Assembly: GCF_032401055.1 (NCBI RefSeq)
Contig: NZ_CP135529.1
Coordinates: 3,222,501 to 3,286,500, forward strand
DNA: 64,000 nt
Source of the DNA: Tardiphaga sp. 709
Lineage (GTDB): Bacteria > Pseudomonadota > Alphaproteobacteria > Rhizobiales > Xanthobacteraceae
Direction: 5' to 3'
The notes beneath the pieces are model-generated. The model saw only the letters and a program-made list of their open reading frames with translations, made no database searches and was not told the DNA's origin. The translations under genes and the position numbers were made by a program. Position 1 is the first letter of the stretch. Every line of letters starts with the position of its first letter. This document shows positions 52,481 to 60,888 of this stretch, piece by piece.

Positions 52481-53452
52481 CTACGTCTTTTGTGCCACCA
52501 TGACGGTCGGATCGGTCAGGCTCGGTACGACGATCAATCGCTTCACGGCACCTGCTTTGTAAGCCTGCAAGAACGTTGCGTAGTCCTTGAACGATACGCA
52601 ACCGTTCGAATCTCCCTTTGGTCCCATCAGGTAGCTGTGCGTGAGCAATCCGGCGCGGCCAAATAGATCACCCTGACCCACCGGCTTCATTCGCAATGCT
52701 TCAACGCCGTGGAACGGCTTCTCTCGCTTGCTCAGTTCATATATCTGCGGTGGCGTCGCACCTCGATCATGGACGTGGACTTGCGTTGGATCGTCCATCA
52801 GTTCGCCAAGTCCGGAGTGAGCCTCGAGCCTCGTTCCGTCGGGCATGTAAACGGTGCGCGCGGAAATGTCGTAAAGCGCCGCCCGCGTTTCCGCCAATGT
52901 TGGAGGTGCACTATCCTTTCCGTCGCCGGAGATTCCACCGTCGGGTGACGCAGATGCCAAAACAGTTTCAGACGGCTGTAGCATCGCGAAGACTTTTCTG
53001 AGTGCCGCGCTTACGTTGGACAAAGGATCAGACGGTGTTGACGCTGGATCGGGCAGAGACACGGCAATCAAATTGGCCGCCGACGGTCGGACTCTCGGTA
53101 GCGGCACTTTTCCATTCGACGCCGGGATTTCGGGCGAACTGTCGGCGGGAAGCACTGGCTGCGATCGCATGGCTTGCGCGAGCTGCGACTTAGCCCGCTG
53201 AACTTCTAATTCGGCATGAGAAGCCGACACTTCAAAATCAAACGCTTGCGGAAAACGCTGAACGAACGAGACGTCGTCGAGCTGGGGACCACTTGGATTT
53301 TTGGCCTTAAAGAAGCTCAGTACATTTTGAGGCTCTCGAACATACGCGCATAACGTCAAAGCCGCAGCGAGAGCTCCGACAGACGCAGCAGCGATCACAA
53401 TTCGAGATCTACGCAATTGATGCCCCGGACACGACGCAAAAAGGCTACCCAA
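52481..53452 (-). CDS. DUF2778 protein (L,D-transpeptidase-like, Tlde1-type)
   Basis: 323 residues. One N-terminal membrane helix (RIVIAAASVGALAAALTLCAY) is followed by a long disordered Ser/Pro/Ala region and a C-terminal DUF2778 domain. Its active-site residues are visible as the histidine in EAHSGLGE, the second histidine in LTHSYLMGP and the cysteine in SNGCVSFKDYATFL. The fold cuts or exchanges peptidoglycan cross-links; type VI effectors of this fold are known, but here the anchor suggests a housekeeping wall enzyme. It starts with TTG 53452, weakly supported. Base composition is clearly less GC-rich than in the neighbouring operons. Confidence 0.78.
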   Translation of the reverse strand: MGSLFASCPGHQLRRSRIVIAAASVGALAAALTLCAYVREPQNVLSFFKAKNPSGPQLDDVSFVQRFPQAFDFEVSASHAELEVQRAKSQLAQAMRSQPVLPADSSPEIPASNGKVPLPRVRPSAANLIAVSLPDPASTPSDPLSNVSAALRKVFAMLQPSETVLASASPDGGISGDGKDSAPPTLAETRAALYDISARTVYMPDGTRLEAHSGLGELMDDPTQVHVHDRGATPPQIYELSKREKPFHGVEALRMKPVGQGDLFGRAGLLTHSYLMGPKGDSNGCVSFKDYATFLQAYKAGAVKRLIVVPSLTDPTVMVAQKT

Positions 53453-53691
53453 TAACTCAAGCTCAAATCAAGCCAACGAGCCTGACGTATTAGGCCATTT
53501 TGGCCTTGCCAGACTTTGCACCATTCAGGAAGGCCCGTCTCCCGGAGCGAGGGCTTCCTTTCCAACCCAGCCTGCCGATACAAGCTCGCTAAAAACCTAG
53601 CCATCGACGCAGACGTCATCCTGTTACCGCGGGGCGAGCGGGAGGGACGACGGCCGGCTCACAAATGGGAGATCTAGTTAGGAGGGCCTGC

Positions 53692-53781
53692 TGGCGGAGA
53701 GAGTGGGATTCGAACCCACGGTACGGTTTCCCGCACACACGCTTTCCAAGCGTGCGCCTTAAGCCACTCGGCCATCTCTCC
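53692..53781 (-). tRNA. tRNA-Ser (anticodon GGA)
   Basis: 90 nt including an encoded CCA end. The acceptor stem pairs GGAGAGA with TCTCTCC. The anticodon arm reads CGCTTGGAAAGCG with anticodon GGA (reads UCC), and a long variable arm typical of serine tRNAs follows. The T arm contains GGTTCGAATCC. The left neighbours, on the 3' side of the tRNA, are less GC-rich. Confidence 0.95.
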
Positions 53782-53824
53782 GGCGCGCCTTCTCATGACG
53801 GGCCGGAGCGAGATTTGCAAGGGA

Positions 53825-53850
53825 CCGCCGGCTCGGCCCGGCGGTTTTTC
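53825..53850 (+). terminator. Terminator-like hairpin beside the tRNA gene
   Basis: Plus-strand 7-bp stem CCGCCGG / CCGGCGG, 6-base loop, then TTTTTC. It is oriented against the tRNA and otsA genes and has no plus-strand gene nearby, so it may guard the tRNA promoter or be a remnant. Confidence 0.5.
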
Positions 53851-54004
53851 TCAAATTATTGAAGGATATAGGGAATTCCGGTGAGCCTTGGCGCCACCTG
53901 CTCGCCCTGGCGAGCGGCGAATCGGCTTGCGAAGCGTCGGCACAGCAATCCCCGCGCCAGCGCGCCGCGGGGACCTCCCCATTTCGCCTGGCTGGCGCCG
54001 CGGC

Positions 54005-55477
54005 TCAGTGGAACCGGCTACCGACCCCAGCGCCCAGCGATTGGACCGGCCAGAGTACGGCCGGCTGAACCGGCAGCGTCTCCACCGGCGTCTTGTCATT
54101 GGCGACATGGGCTTGCTGAAGCGCATCGACGAAATCGGCGAACCAGTCCTGGATCGTGCCAGCGCGCAGCTTCGCCATCATGGCTTCCCAGCGCATACGG
54201 CGCTCCAGCAACGGCATCGACAATGCGGTCGCGATGGTGCGCGCCATGCCGTCCACATCATGCGGATTGACCAGCAGGGCAGTATCGAGCTCGTTGGCGG
54301 CGCCGGCATATTTCGACAGCACCAGCACACCGGGATCGACCGGGTTCTGCGCAGCGACATATTCCTTGGCAACCAGATTCATGCCGTCATGCAGCGGCGT
54401 CACCAGACCGACCTGCGCGGTGCGATAGAGGCCAGCGAGCACAGTCTGGCTGAAGCCCTTGTTGAGATAGCGGATCGGCGTCCAGTCAACTTCGCCGTGA
54501 CGCCCGTTAATATCGCTCACCAGCTTCGCAAGCTGGTTCTGTAGGTCACCATAGGCCTCGATCGTACCACGCGACAGCGTCGCGATCTGCAGCAACGAGA
54601 CCGAGCGCTTCAACTGCGGCTGCAGCTCAAGCATGCGGTCAAACGCATCGAGACGATTGACGAGGCCCTTGGAGTAATCGACGCGATCGACGCCGATGGC
54701 GAGCTTCTCGCCGTTCAGGCTGCGGCGCAGCCGCGACACATCGGGATGCGACGCCGCCTTGGCAGCATGCGCAGCAAACTTCGCGGGATCGATGCCGATC
54801 GGAAATACCGCGCAACGCGACGCGCCGTAACGCGACATCACCACGCCACCCGTCGTGTCCAGACTGAGCTCGCCATCGACATAAGACAGGAAGTTGTCGC
54901 GATCACCTTCGGTCTGGAAGCCGATCAGATCGTAAGCAAGCATTGCCTCGACCAGCTCGCGATGATGCGGCACGCCGCCAAAAATATCGCGTGCCGGCCA
55001 CGGCGTATGCAGGAAAAAGCCGAGCGGATGCGTCACGCCAAGCGCGCGCAATTCTGCGCCGAGCGCAAGGAAATGGTAATCCTGAATCCAGAACGCGGTA
55101 TCGGGCTTGCGGAACCGCAGCAGCGCGCGCGCGAAGAACGAATTCACTTCACGATACGACTGATAATCATCGTGCGACGTGCAGATCAGATCGGTGCGGG
55201 AATGCAGTGCAGGCCAAAGCGCCGAATTGGCGAAGCCTTCGTAATAGCCACCGTAATGCGCGGCAGGCAGATCGAGCATGGCCAACGCGCCGGCGCCCAG
55301 CGCTTCAATTTCGGCGAACGGTTCCTTTTGCGCGCCGTCGCGCACGCGGCCGCTGGAACCCACCCAAATCGCGCCAGATTTCTCCACCACGGGCAGCAAG
55401 GCTGCTGCCAGACCGCCGGTCATCGGCTCATTCGCCGAAGCGCGCGATACTCGGTTTGAGACTACGACGAGATTCAC
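54005..55477 (-). CDS. otsA: Trehalose-6-phosphate synthase
   Basis: 490 residues, the normal OtsA length. It joins UDP-glucose (or a related donor) and glucose-6-phosphate in the cytoplasm. Markers are VVSNRVS and MTGGLAAAL at the N-terminus, IWVGSSGR, FWIQDYHFLALGAELR, the phosphate-binding GVDRVDYSKGLVNRLDAF, and the donor-binding HDGMNLVAKEYVAAQ. The start is GTG 55477 with AGGAGG seven bases upstream; the GTG at 55498 is too far from any site. A 22-bp near-palindrome sits 24 bp upstream, and otsB lies 155 bp further up. Confidence 0.95.
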   Translation of the reverse strand: MNLVVVSNRVSRASANEPMTGGLAAALLPVVEKSGAIWVGSSGRVRDGAQKEPFAEIEALGAGALAMLDLPAAHYGGYYEGFANSALWPALHSRTDLICTSHDDYQSYREVNSFFARALLRFRKPDTAFWIQDYHFLALGAELRALGVTHPLGFFLHTPWPARDIFGGVPHHRELVEAMLAYDLIGFQTEGDRDNFLSYVDGELSLDTTGGVVMSRYGASRCAVFPIGIDPAKFAAHAAKAASHPDVSRLRRSLNGEKLAIGVDRVDYSKGLVNRLDAFDRMLELQPQLKRSVSLLQIATLSRGTIEAYGDLQNQLAKLVSDINGRHGEVDWTPIRYLNKGFSQTVLAGLYRTAQVGLVTPLHDGMNLVAKEYVAAQNPVDPGVLVLSKYAGAANELDTALLVNPHDVDGMARTIATALSMPLLERRMRWEAMMAKLRAGTIQDWFADFVDALQQAHVANDKTPVETLPVQPAVLWPVQSLGAGVGSRFH

Positions 55478-55501
55478 AGGGTCCCCTCCTGATTGCACAC
55501 A

Positions 55502-55523
55502 TTGATAAACGTCCGTTCATCAA
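55502..55523. promoter_or_regulatory. 22-bp near-perfect palindrome before otsA
   Basis: TTGATAAACG-TC-CGTTCATCAA: ten-base arms with one mismatch around a 2-base centre. It ends 24 bp before the otsA start codon. The AACG-N2-CGTT core is like operators of TetR-type repressors; no candidate binding protein is adjacent. Confidence 0.55.
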
Positions 55524-55576
55524 TATGGTTCCTCGTCACCATTCGACCCAATTGAAACCAAATTCGGGCACGCGAC

Positions 55577-55606
55577 GATGGAACTCACCTTTCAGTGAGT
55601 TCCATC
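55577..55606 (-). terminator. Stem-loop between otsB and otsA
   Basis: Perfect 12-bp stem GATGGAACTCAC / GTGAGTTCCATC with a 6-base loop, 27 bp after the otsB stop. No T run follows, so it may be a weak terminator, attenuator or RNA-processing site that lowers otsA read-through. Confidence 0.55.
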
Positions 55607-55632
55607 TGCATCGGTATCAACAATGAGGTGAA

Positions 55633-56454
55633 TCACTTCGATTTCGCTGCATCGTCGATCAGCAAGCGCGCGAGCCATGCGCGCACATCGCGCGGCTCGT
55701 CGAAGTGACCCGACACACCTTGCGCACGGCGACCGACGGAGAATGCGAGACCATTCATGCCGGGCATGATCGCAAATACAGATTCATCGGTGACATCATC
55801 GCCGATGAAGATTGGACGGCGTCCGCTGAACGGCTCATGCGTCATCAATTCGATCACGCCCGTCGCCTTGGTCACACCAGCGGGCTTGATCTCGCAGACA
55901 GCCTTGCCGGGCAGCACTTCGATCGGCGCATTCGGCAGATCGGCACGGATCGCGGAGACCGCATCATAGATCGCCTTCTCCGCATGCGGCGCGAGACGGT
56001 AATGCAGCGCGAGCGCATAGCCCTTGTCTTCGAGCAGAATACCCGGACTCAACTTCGCAATGGCAGCAAGGCGACGCTTCAATTCCTTGTCCATCGGCGG
56101 CGCGCCTGACGCCACCGATTCATTGTCGCCTGACAATCGCATTTCGGCGCCATGACCGCCGACGGCAGGAAACTGCATCGGCGCAAAGATCAGATCGATA
56201 TCGTTGATCGAGCGGCCCGAAACGAGCGCCATGGCGCCATTCGTGCGCTGCAGCAGCTTACCCATGGACGTCGCCAGATCCGGTGGCACCCACACTTCAC
56301 GCGGCGTCGGCGCCAGATCGAGCAGCGTACCGTCGATATCGAGCAGCAGCGCACATTCGCTAAGCCGCGGCAATTCCGCACCCGGATACAGTACCTCTTC
56401 GGAGTGCGGCGCATCGTCGACAGGAATTTCGATAATTTTCTGAGACATGTTCAT
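55633..56454 (-). CDS. otsB: Trehalose-6-phosphate phosphatase
   Basis: 273 residues of the HAD superfamily. The nucleophile motif is LLLDIDGTLLD, motif II is ALVSGRSI, GGHGAEMRL lies in the cap region, and the final acidic motif is FIGDDVTDESVF. It removes phosphate from trehalose-6-phosphate made by OtsA. GGAG seven bases before ATG 56454 sets the start, four bases after the MFS gene stop. Confidence 0.95.
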   Translation of the reverse strand: MNMSQKIIEIPVDDAPHSEEVLYPGAELPRLSECALLLDIDGTLLDLAPTPREVWVPPDLATSMGKLLQRTNGAMALVSGRSINDIDLIFAPMQFPAVGGHGAEMRLSGDNESVASGAPPMDKELKRRLAAIAKLSPGILLEDKGYALALHYRLAPHAEKAIYDAVSAIRADLPNAPIEVLPGKAVCEIKPAGVTKATGVIELMTHEPFSGRRPIFIGDDVTDESVFAIMPGMNGLAFSVGRRAQGVSGHFDEPRDVRAWLARLLIDDAAKSK

Positions 56455-56458
56455 GAAG

Positions 56459-57952
56459 TCACTCCACCACGGCCAGCGGCCGTGCAACTGTTTCAAGCGG
56501 CTGGCGTTCCGCCGCGATGGCATAGCGCCAGCCGACAATCGCAGCCACGATCATCAGAACAGCGCCAAGAAGATAGCCGGCAAACACACTATTGCGCGAC
56601 CCGGTATCGATCAGCACGCCAAACAGCGCCGGGCCGGCAACGCCGCCGATCCCGGTGCCGATCGCGTAGAAGACAGCGATCGCCAATGCGCGAACCTCGA
56701 TCGGGAACGTCTCACTGACGGTGAGATAGGCCGCACTCGCCGCCGGCGACGCAAAGAAGAAGATGATCATCCAGGCGATGGTCTGGGTCTGTGCACTCAA
56801 CACATCGATCGAGAACAGATAACCGGAGATCGCAAGCAATATGCCCGACATCCCGTAGGTCACCGCGATCATCACGCGGCGGCCCAGCGTATCGAACAGC
56901 CGGCCGAGCAACAGCGGTCCGAGAAAATTACCCGCGGCAAACGGTAGGATATACCAGCCGACATGATTGGACGGGATGCCGAAGAAATCCGTCAGTACCA
57001 GCGCATAGGTGAAGAAGATCGCGTTGTAGAAAAACGCCTGCGATGCCATCAGCACGAGTCCGACCAGCGACCGCTGGCGATACAGCACGAACAGTGTCTG
57101 CGCGACCTCCTTCAGCGGCGTGTGATCGCGCATCGTCAGCCTGATCTTCGGCAGCGCGGCCAGAACCGACGGCTTGGCCTTCTGATGCGCGGAGATTTCG
57201 ATATCGGCCACGATCTCTTCGGCGCGCTGCGGCTGACCATGGATCATCAGCCAGCGCGGGCTTTCCGGAATCCACATCCGCATGAACAGCACGATGAGAC
57301 CAAGAATAGCGCCGGTGAAATATGCGAGGCGCCAGCCATAGGACTGAGAAATGATAGCTGGATCGAGCAGAACGATGGCACAGACCGCGCCCATCGCCGC
57401 GCCGAGCCAGAAACTGCCGTTGATCACCAGATCGGTCCAGCCGCGATAACGCGCCGGGACAAGCTCCTGAATTGTTGAATTGATCGCGGTATATTCCCCG
57501 CCAATGCCGGCCCCCGTCAGGAATCGAAACACGGCATAGCTGGCAAGATTCCATGACAGCGCCGTCGCGGCAGTCGCCGTGAGATAAAGCGCTAGCGTAA
57601 TGAAGAACAGCTTCTTCCGACCGATGCGATCAGTCAGCCAGCCGAAGCCCAGCGCGCCGATCACGGCACCTGCGAGATAAGCGCTGTTGGCAAAGCCCAC
57701 GTCGAAGTTCGAGAACCGCAGCGCCGGATCTTCCTTCAGCGCGCCGGACAGCGCCCCCGCCAGAGTCACCTCAAGGCCATCGAGAATCCATGTAATTCCG
57801 AGCGCCACGACAACCCGTGTGTGAAAGCCACTCCAGCGCAGCGCATCCAGGCGCGCAGGAATGTCGGTTTCGATGATACGATCCGAGTCGGAAGCTGGCG
57901 TCTGGCCCGGCACAGGCGAGGTCACGATATCCGCGCTGCTCGGATAAGCCAT
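56459..57952 (-). CDS. MFS transporter, sugar/organic-acid porter type
   Basis: 497 residues with 12 membrane helices. The loop 2-3 motif is GFGWLTDRIGRKKLFF and the TM5-6 region has RFLTGAGIGGEYTAINS; a central loop carries IPESPRWLMIHGQPQRAEE, typical of metabolite:proton symporters of the sugar-porter/aromatic-acid group. AGGAG lies nine bases before ATG 57952. It is the first gene of the string MFS-otsB-otsA with tiny gaps to otsB. Whether it moves trehalose or a precursor is unknown. Confidence 0.87.
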   Translation of the reverse strand: MAYPSSADIVTSPVPGQTPASDSDRIIETDIPARLDALRWSGFHTRVVVALGITWILDGLEVTLAGALSGALKEDPALRFSNFDVGFANSAYLAGAVIGALGFGWLTDRIGRKKLFFITLALYLTATAATALSWNLASYAVFRFLTGAGIGGEYTAINSTIQELVPARYRGWTDLVINGSFWLGAAMGAVCAIVLLDPAIISQSYGWRLAYFTGAILGLIVLFMRMWIPESPRWLMIHGQPQRAEEIVADIEISAHQKAKPSVLAALPKIRLTMRDHTPLKEVAQTLFVLYRQRSLVGLVLMASQAFFYNAIFFTYALVLTDFFGIPSNHVGWYILPFAAGNFLGPLLLGRLFDTLGRRVMIAVTYGMSGILLAISGYLFSIDVLSAQTQTIAWMIIFFFASPAASAAYLTVSETFPIEVRALAIAVFYAIGTGIGGVAGPALFGVLIDTGSRNSVFAGYLLGAVLMIVAAIVGWRYAIAAERQPLETVARPLAVVE

Positions 57953-58079
57953 GCCGCTTTGCTCCTGAGCATTTGTTCGCTACCCCCACGGATAAGCGGA
58001 AATCGACATTAACGCCAAAAGCCCGAAACCTTGCGGTGACGGGTGATTCAGCGCCAGAGGGTTACATTCTCCGTGAAAC

Positions 58080-58104
58080 AACCCACGAAGAACGCGTTGG
58101 TTCC
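58080..58104 (-). promoter_or_regulatory. Possible EcfG-type stress promoter before MFS-otsB-otsA
   Basis: Minus-strand GGAAC at 58104-58100, then 17 bases, then GTT at 58082-58080 (with GG before it; consensus CGTT). Alphaproteobacterial general-stress sigma factors (EcfG) use GGAAC-N16/17-CGTT, and trehalose genes are often in that regulon. It lies 128 bp upstream of the MFS start codon. One base differs from consensus. Confidence 0.4.
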
Positions 58105-58128
58105 CGTTTTATGCGGGAGAAGTGGGAC

Positions 58129-58869
58129 TTAGAGTGAAACGGCGTAATGCTCGTATTCGCCGCGCACCAGCTCGATATGGGCGCGCATCGCCGCGGCGGC
58201 GCCGTTGCGATCGCCGCGCATGATGGCGACGACGACGCGGTCATGCTCGGCCTGCGACTTGGCAAGACGGCCGAGATTGCGAAACTGCGCGCGCCGGAAC
58301 GGCTGCACGCGCACCCGGGTCGCGAGCGTGATCTCGGCGATATATTCGTTCTGCGAGCCCGCATAGATCGCGTTGTGAAAACGTTCGTTCACTTCGTGAA
58401 AGCGATCCGGGTTGCCATCATAGCTCAGCACCCGCAACTCTTCGTGGATGGCCTCTAATTCGTGACGCTGTACGGCCGGCATCCGTTCGGCGGCGAGACC
58501 GGCACATATCGCTTCGAGCTCCGCCATCGCTTCGAACATGCCGGTGAGACGATCGATCGATGGCTGCGCCACGACGGCGCCACGATGCGCACGCGAGTCG
58601 ACAAGTCCGCTCGCCGTAAGCTGACGCAGCGCTTCGCGGACCGGCGTGCGCGAGACATTGAAGCGTTGCGCCAAGTCTGTCTCGTCGAGTGAGGTACCGG
58701 GGGCCAGCACGCCGCGCACGATCTCGTCGGCCAGTTGCAAGCGGAGTTCTTCAGCGCGCGTCAGTTTGCCGGTGGTCGCACCAGCGCGGTCAACCCGGCT
58801 GACCGGCCCGGTGATGCCCGCCTTGCGGCGTGGCTTGCCAGGCTGGATCAGCATGTCGTCGAAACTCAT
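58129..58869 (-). CDS. GntR-family regulator with FCD domain
   Basis: 246 residues. The winged helix reads LADEIVRGVLAPGTSLDETD then FNVSRTPVREALRQLTASGLV. The FCD domain follows with FEAMAELEAICAGLAAE and the metal-binding histidines in VNERFHNAIY and AEHDRVVVAI. It is the last gene of the amidase-importer operon: its ATG overlaps the stop of the HpxZ-like gene. It probably controls that operon in response to the substrate. The frame continues to 58947 but overlaps the upstream gene. Confidence 0.88.
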   Translation of the reverse strand: MSFDDMLIQPGKPRRKAGITGPVSRVDRAGATTGKLTRAEELRLQLADEIVRGVLAPGTSLDETDLAQRFNVSRTPVREALRQLTASGLVDSRAHRGAVVAQPSIDRLTGMFEAMAELEAICAGLAAERMPAVQRHELEAIHEELRVLSYDGNPDRFHEVNERFHNAIYAGSQNEYIAEITLATRVRVQPFRRAQFRNLGRLAKSQAEHDRVVVAIMRGDRNGAAAAMRAHIELVRGEYEHYAVSL

Positions 58870-59264
58870 CCCTTGGCGCCCTGCGGTTCGTCGATCAGGC
58901 TGACAGACGCCGCCACGATTCGCCAGCCTTCCGGAAAGCGGATCCACGTCTGCATCTGTCGACCAACCTTACCCGGAGCCGTGTCGCGATAAAATAGCGT
59001 CGAGGCCACCGCAGTGTCGCGGCCATAGGAGGAAATCACCGTGCGCGCAGTGCGGCGCATCAATCCGACCGGCGAGCGTGCACCGCGAAAGGCCTGGATC
59101 TCGTCATAACCGTAAAGGTTTTCACCCATGCCGTAGCGCAGCGTTCGGGGATCGTTGCGAAACAACTCGCCGAGCACCGCCGTGTCATTGGTCGTCAACG
59201 CTTTCTCATAGCGTGCGAAAGCGGCGCCCACTTCGGCGATGACGTCCGGCAGATCAATGTCCAT
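58866..59264 (-). CDS. hpxZ: HpxZ/AtzH-like protein (NTF2-like fold)
   Basis: 132 residues. Features of the HpxZ/AtzH (DUF3225) group are RYEKALTTNDTAVLGELFRN, TLRYGMGENLYGYDEIQAFR and MQTWIRFPEGWRIVAASVSL. The group is always found beside AtzE-type amidases. HpxZ was named from oxalurate use; AtzH was described as an amidase of the cyanuric-acid path. AAGGG seven bases before ATG 59264 sets the start, one base after the amidase stop codon. Confidence 0.86.
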   Translation of the reverse strand: MDIDLPDVIAEVGAAFARYEKALTTNDTAVLGELFRNDPRTLRYGMGENLYGYDEIQAFRGARSPVGLMRRTARTVISSYGRDTAVASTLFYRDTAPGKVGRQMQTWIRFPEGWRIVAASVSLIDEPQGAKG

Positions 59265-59265
59265 G

Positions 59266-60696
59266 TCAGAACCCTTTTGCGCGGGGCGCAGCAACCACGC
59301 CGGCCCGCTCCAAAGCATAAGCGACCCGCAGCGCGATGTCTTCCCGCCACGGCGCCGCAATGATCTGCACACCGACCGGCATCGGATCGAGCGGCACCGG
59401 CACGGCGACGACGGGCAGGCCGATAAAGGAGATCGGCTGGGTGTGGATGCCGATATTGGCGCGCACGGGCAGTTCGACGCCGTCGAGCACGAAAGTCGCC
59501 TGCCCCAGTTTCGGCGCGATGCAAGGCGTCGCCGGCGCGATGATCACTTCGACATCCCCAAACAGTTCGAGCACCTTGGCGCGGTACCAGCGACGGAATT
59601 TCTGCGCGCGATCAACCAGCGGCGCCGGCACCATGGCGCCGGCGAGCAAGCGGTCTCGCACCGCCGGGTCGAAGTCATTGGGCCGCGTGCGCAAGCGATC
59701 CAGATGCAGCGAGGCGCCTTCAACCGTCGAGATGACATAGGCCGCCGACCGCGCGCGGGCGACCTCGGGCAGCTCAATATCGCGTGTGACGTCGAGCGCC
59801 TTCGTGACACGCGCAACCGCCGCCTGGGCCTCCGGAAACAGGTTCTTGCGGAAGTATCCGCCGGCCGCAGCGATGCGGAGAGAGCCGATATCCTGTCCGA
59901 GCAGCGCCGTCACAGACTCGATGGCGCGGGTTGAACACGCGGCATCCTCGGCATCCGGTCCCTGCATGGCGTCGTAGGACAGCGCGAGGTCCTCGACCGA
60001 TCGTGCGAATGGGCCGAGATGATCGAAGCTCGCGACAAACGGAAACGAGCGCGCCCGCGACAGCCGGCCATAGGTCGGCTTCAAGCCGAAGATACCGCAA
60101 AACGACGACGGCACGCGGATCGATCCGTTGGTGTCCGACCCCAAGGCAATCGGCACGAGACTGCCGCCGACTGCGCCGCCGGAACCGCCCGATGAGCCGC
60201 CGGTCATCCGGGTCACGTCATGCGGATTCCGCGACGGCCCGTCATGAATATTCTCGCCCGTAAAATCATAGGCGTATTCGCCCATATTGAGCGTGCCGAC
60301 CAAGACGGCGCCCGCGGCTTCCATGCGTTCGACCAGCGTCGCATCGCGGGTTGAAGCCGGACGATCGTGATTGATCTTGGAACCGGCGCGGGTCGGCAGG
60401 CCGGTGACATCGAACAGATTCTTCACCGCAAACGGCACGCCTGCAAGCGGGCCGACGCTTTGACCGGCGGCAATCGCGGCATCCAGCGCCTTCGCCGTGG
60501 CGCGCGCGCGATCGGCAGTGACATCGGTGAATGCGTTCAGGACCGGATTGTGCTGCGCGATCCGCGCGAGCGCCGCTTCGGTGACGGCGAGCGCCGAGAT
60601 TTTCTTCGCGGCAACCGCCTGCGCAATGTCCGACGCCGGGCGCCAATCGCCATTGGTTTGAAAAATATGGGCCATGATGACGGGGTCAAGCTGCAT
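59266..60696 (-). CDS. AtzE-family amidase (amidase-signature enzyme)
   Basis: 476 residues. The Ser-cisSer-Lys triad is Lys92 in PFAVKNLF, Ser168 in MTGGSSGGS and Ser192 in GSDTNGSIR; the spacings 76 and 24 are those of the family. AtzE hydrolyses 1-carboxybiuret and related HpxY proteins act in oxalurate breakdown; the actual substrate here is open. The start at ATG 60696 overlaps the end of the small DUF4089 gene; ATG 60675 is possible. With the small partner (AtzG-like) and the HpxZ-like protein it makes a three-part module fed by the ABC importer upstream. Confidence 0.92.
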   Translation of the reverse strand: MQLDPVIMAHIFQTNGDWRPASDIAQAVAAKKISALAVTEAALARIAQHNPVLNAFTDVTADRARATAKALDAAIAAGQSVGPLAGVPFAVKNLFDVTGLPTRAGSKINHDRPASTRDATLVERMEAAGAVLVGTLNMGEYAYDFTGENIHDGPSRNPHDVTRMTGGSSGGSGGAVGGSLVPIALGSDTNGSIRVPSSFCGIFGLKPTYGRLSRARSFPFVASFDHLGPFARSVEDLALSYDAMQGPDAEDAACSTRAIESVTALLGQDIGSLRIAAAGGYFRKNLFPEAQAAVARVTKALDVTRDIELPEVARARSAAYVISTVEGASLHLDRLRTRPNDFDPAVRDRLLAGAMVPAPLVDRAQKFRRWYRAKVLELFGDVEVIIAPATPCIAPKLGQATFVLDGVELPVRANIGIHTQPISFIGLPVVAVPVPLDPMPVGVQIIAAPWREDIALRVAYALERAGVVAAPRAKGF

Positions 60697-60883
60697 AGAT
60701 GCTCGCCGGCTCGGTTTCGTCGGGGAGCGGAAATTCGTCCACCATTTTAGCCATTTTCAGCGTCACCGCGAGATTGGCACGGACGGATGGCTTCCACGCG
60801 TCTTCAATCGGCAGTCCCAACGCCCCGGCGACGGCGTGGATATAGTCATCAAGCGGTTCGGCCACGGTCCCTCTCTCAATCAT
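60686..60883 (-). CDS. DUF4089 small protein (AtzG/HpxX-like)
   Basis: 65 residues: LDDYIHAVAGALGLPIEDAW, then VRANLAVTLKMAKMVDEFPL and PDETEPASIYAA. This is the DUF4089 pattern of AtzG/HpxX, a small partner that binds the AtzE amidase and gives it stability and the right shape. The start is ATG 60883, but GTG 60865 has a better ribosome site (GAGAGGG). It overlaps the amidase start by 11 bases. Confidence 0.85.
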   Translation of the reverse strand: MIERGTVAEPLDDYIHAVAGALGLPIEDAWKPSVRANLAVTLKMAKMVDEFPLPDETEPASIYAA

Positions 60884-60888
60884 TCGTA

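Noticed and set aside
53395-53619. Minus frame of 74 codons beside the DUF2778 gene
   Set aside because: It overlaps the DUF2778 N-terminus, has no ribosome site and no recognisable content.
53665-53862. Plus-strand frame with text like EWDSNPRYGFPHTRF
   Set aside because: It is the antisense of tRNA-Ser, a well-known false gene product.
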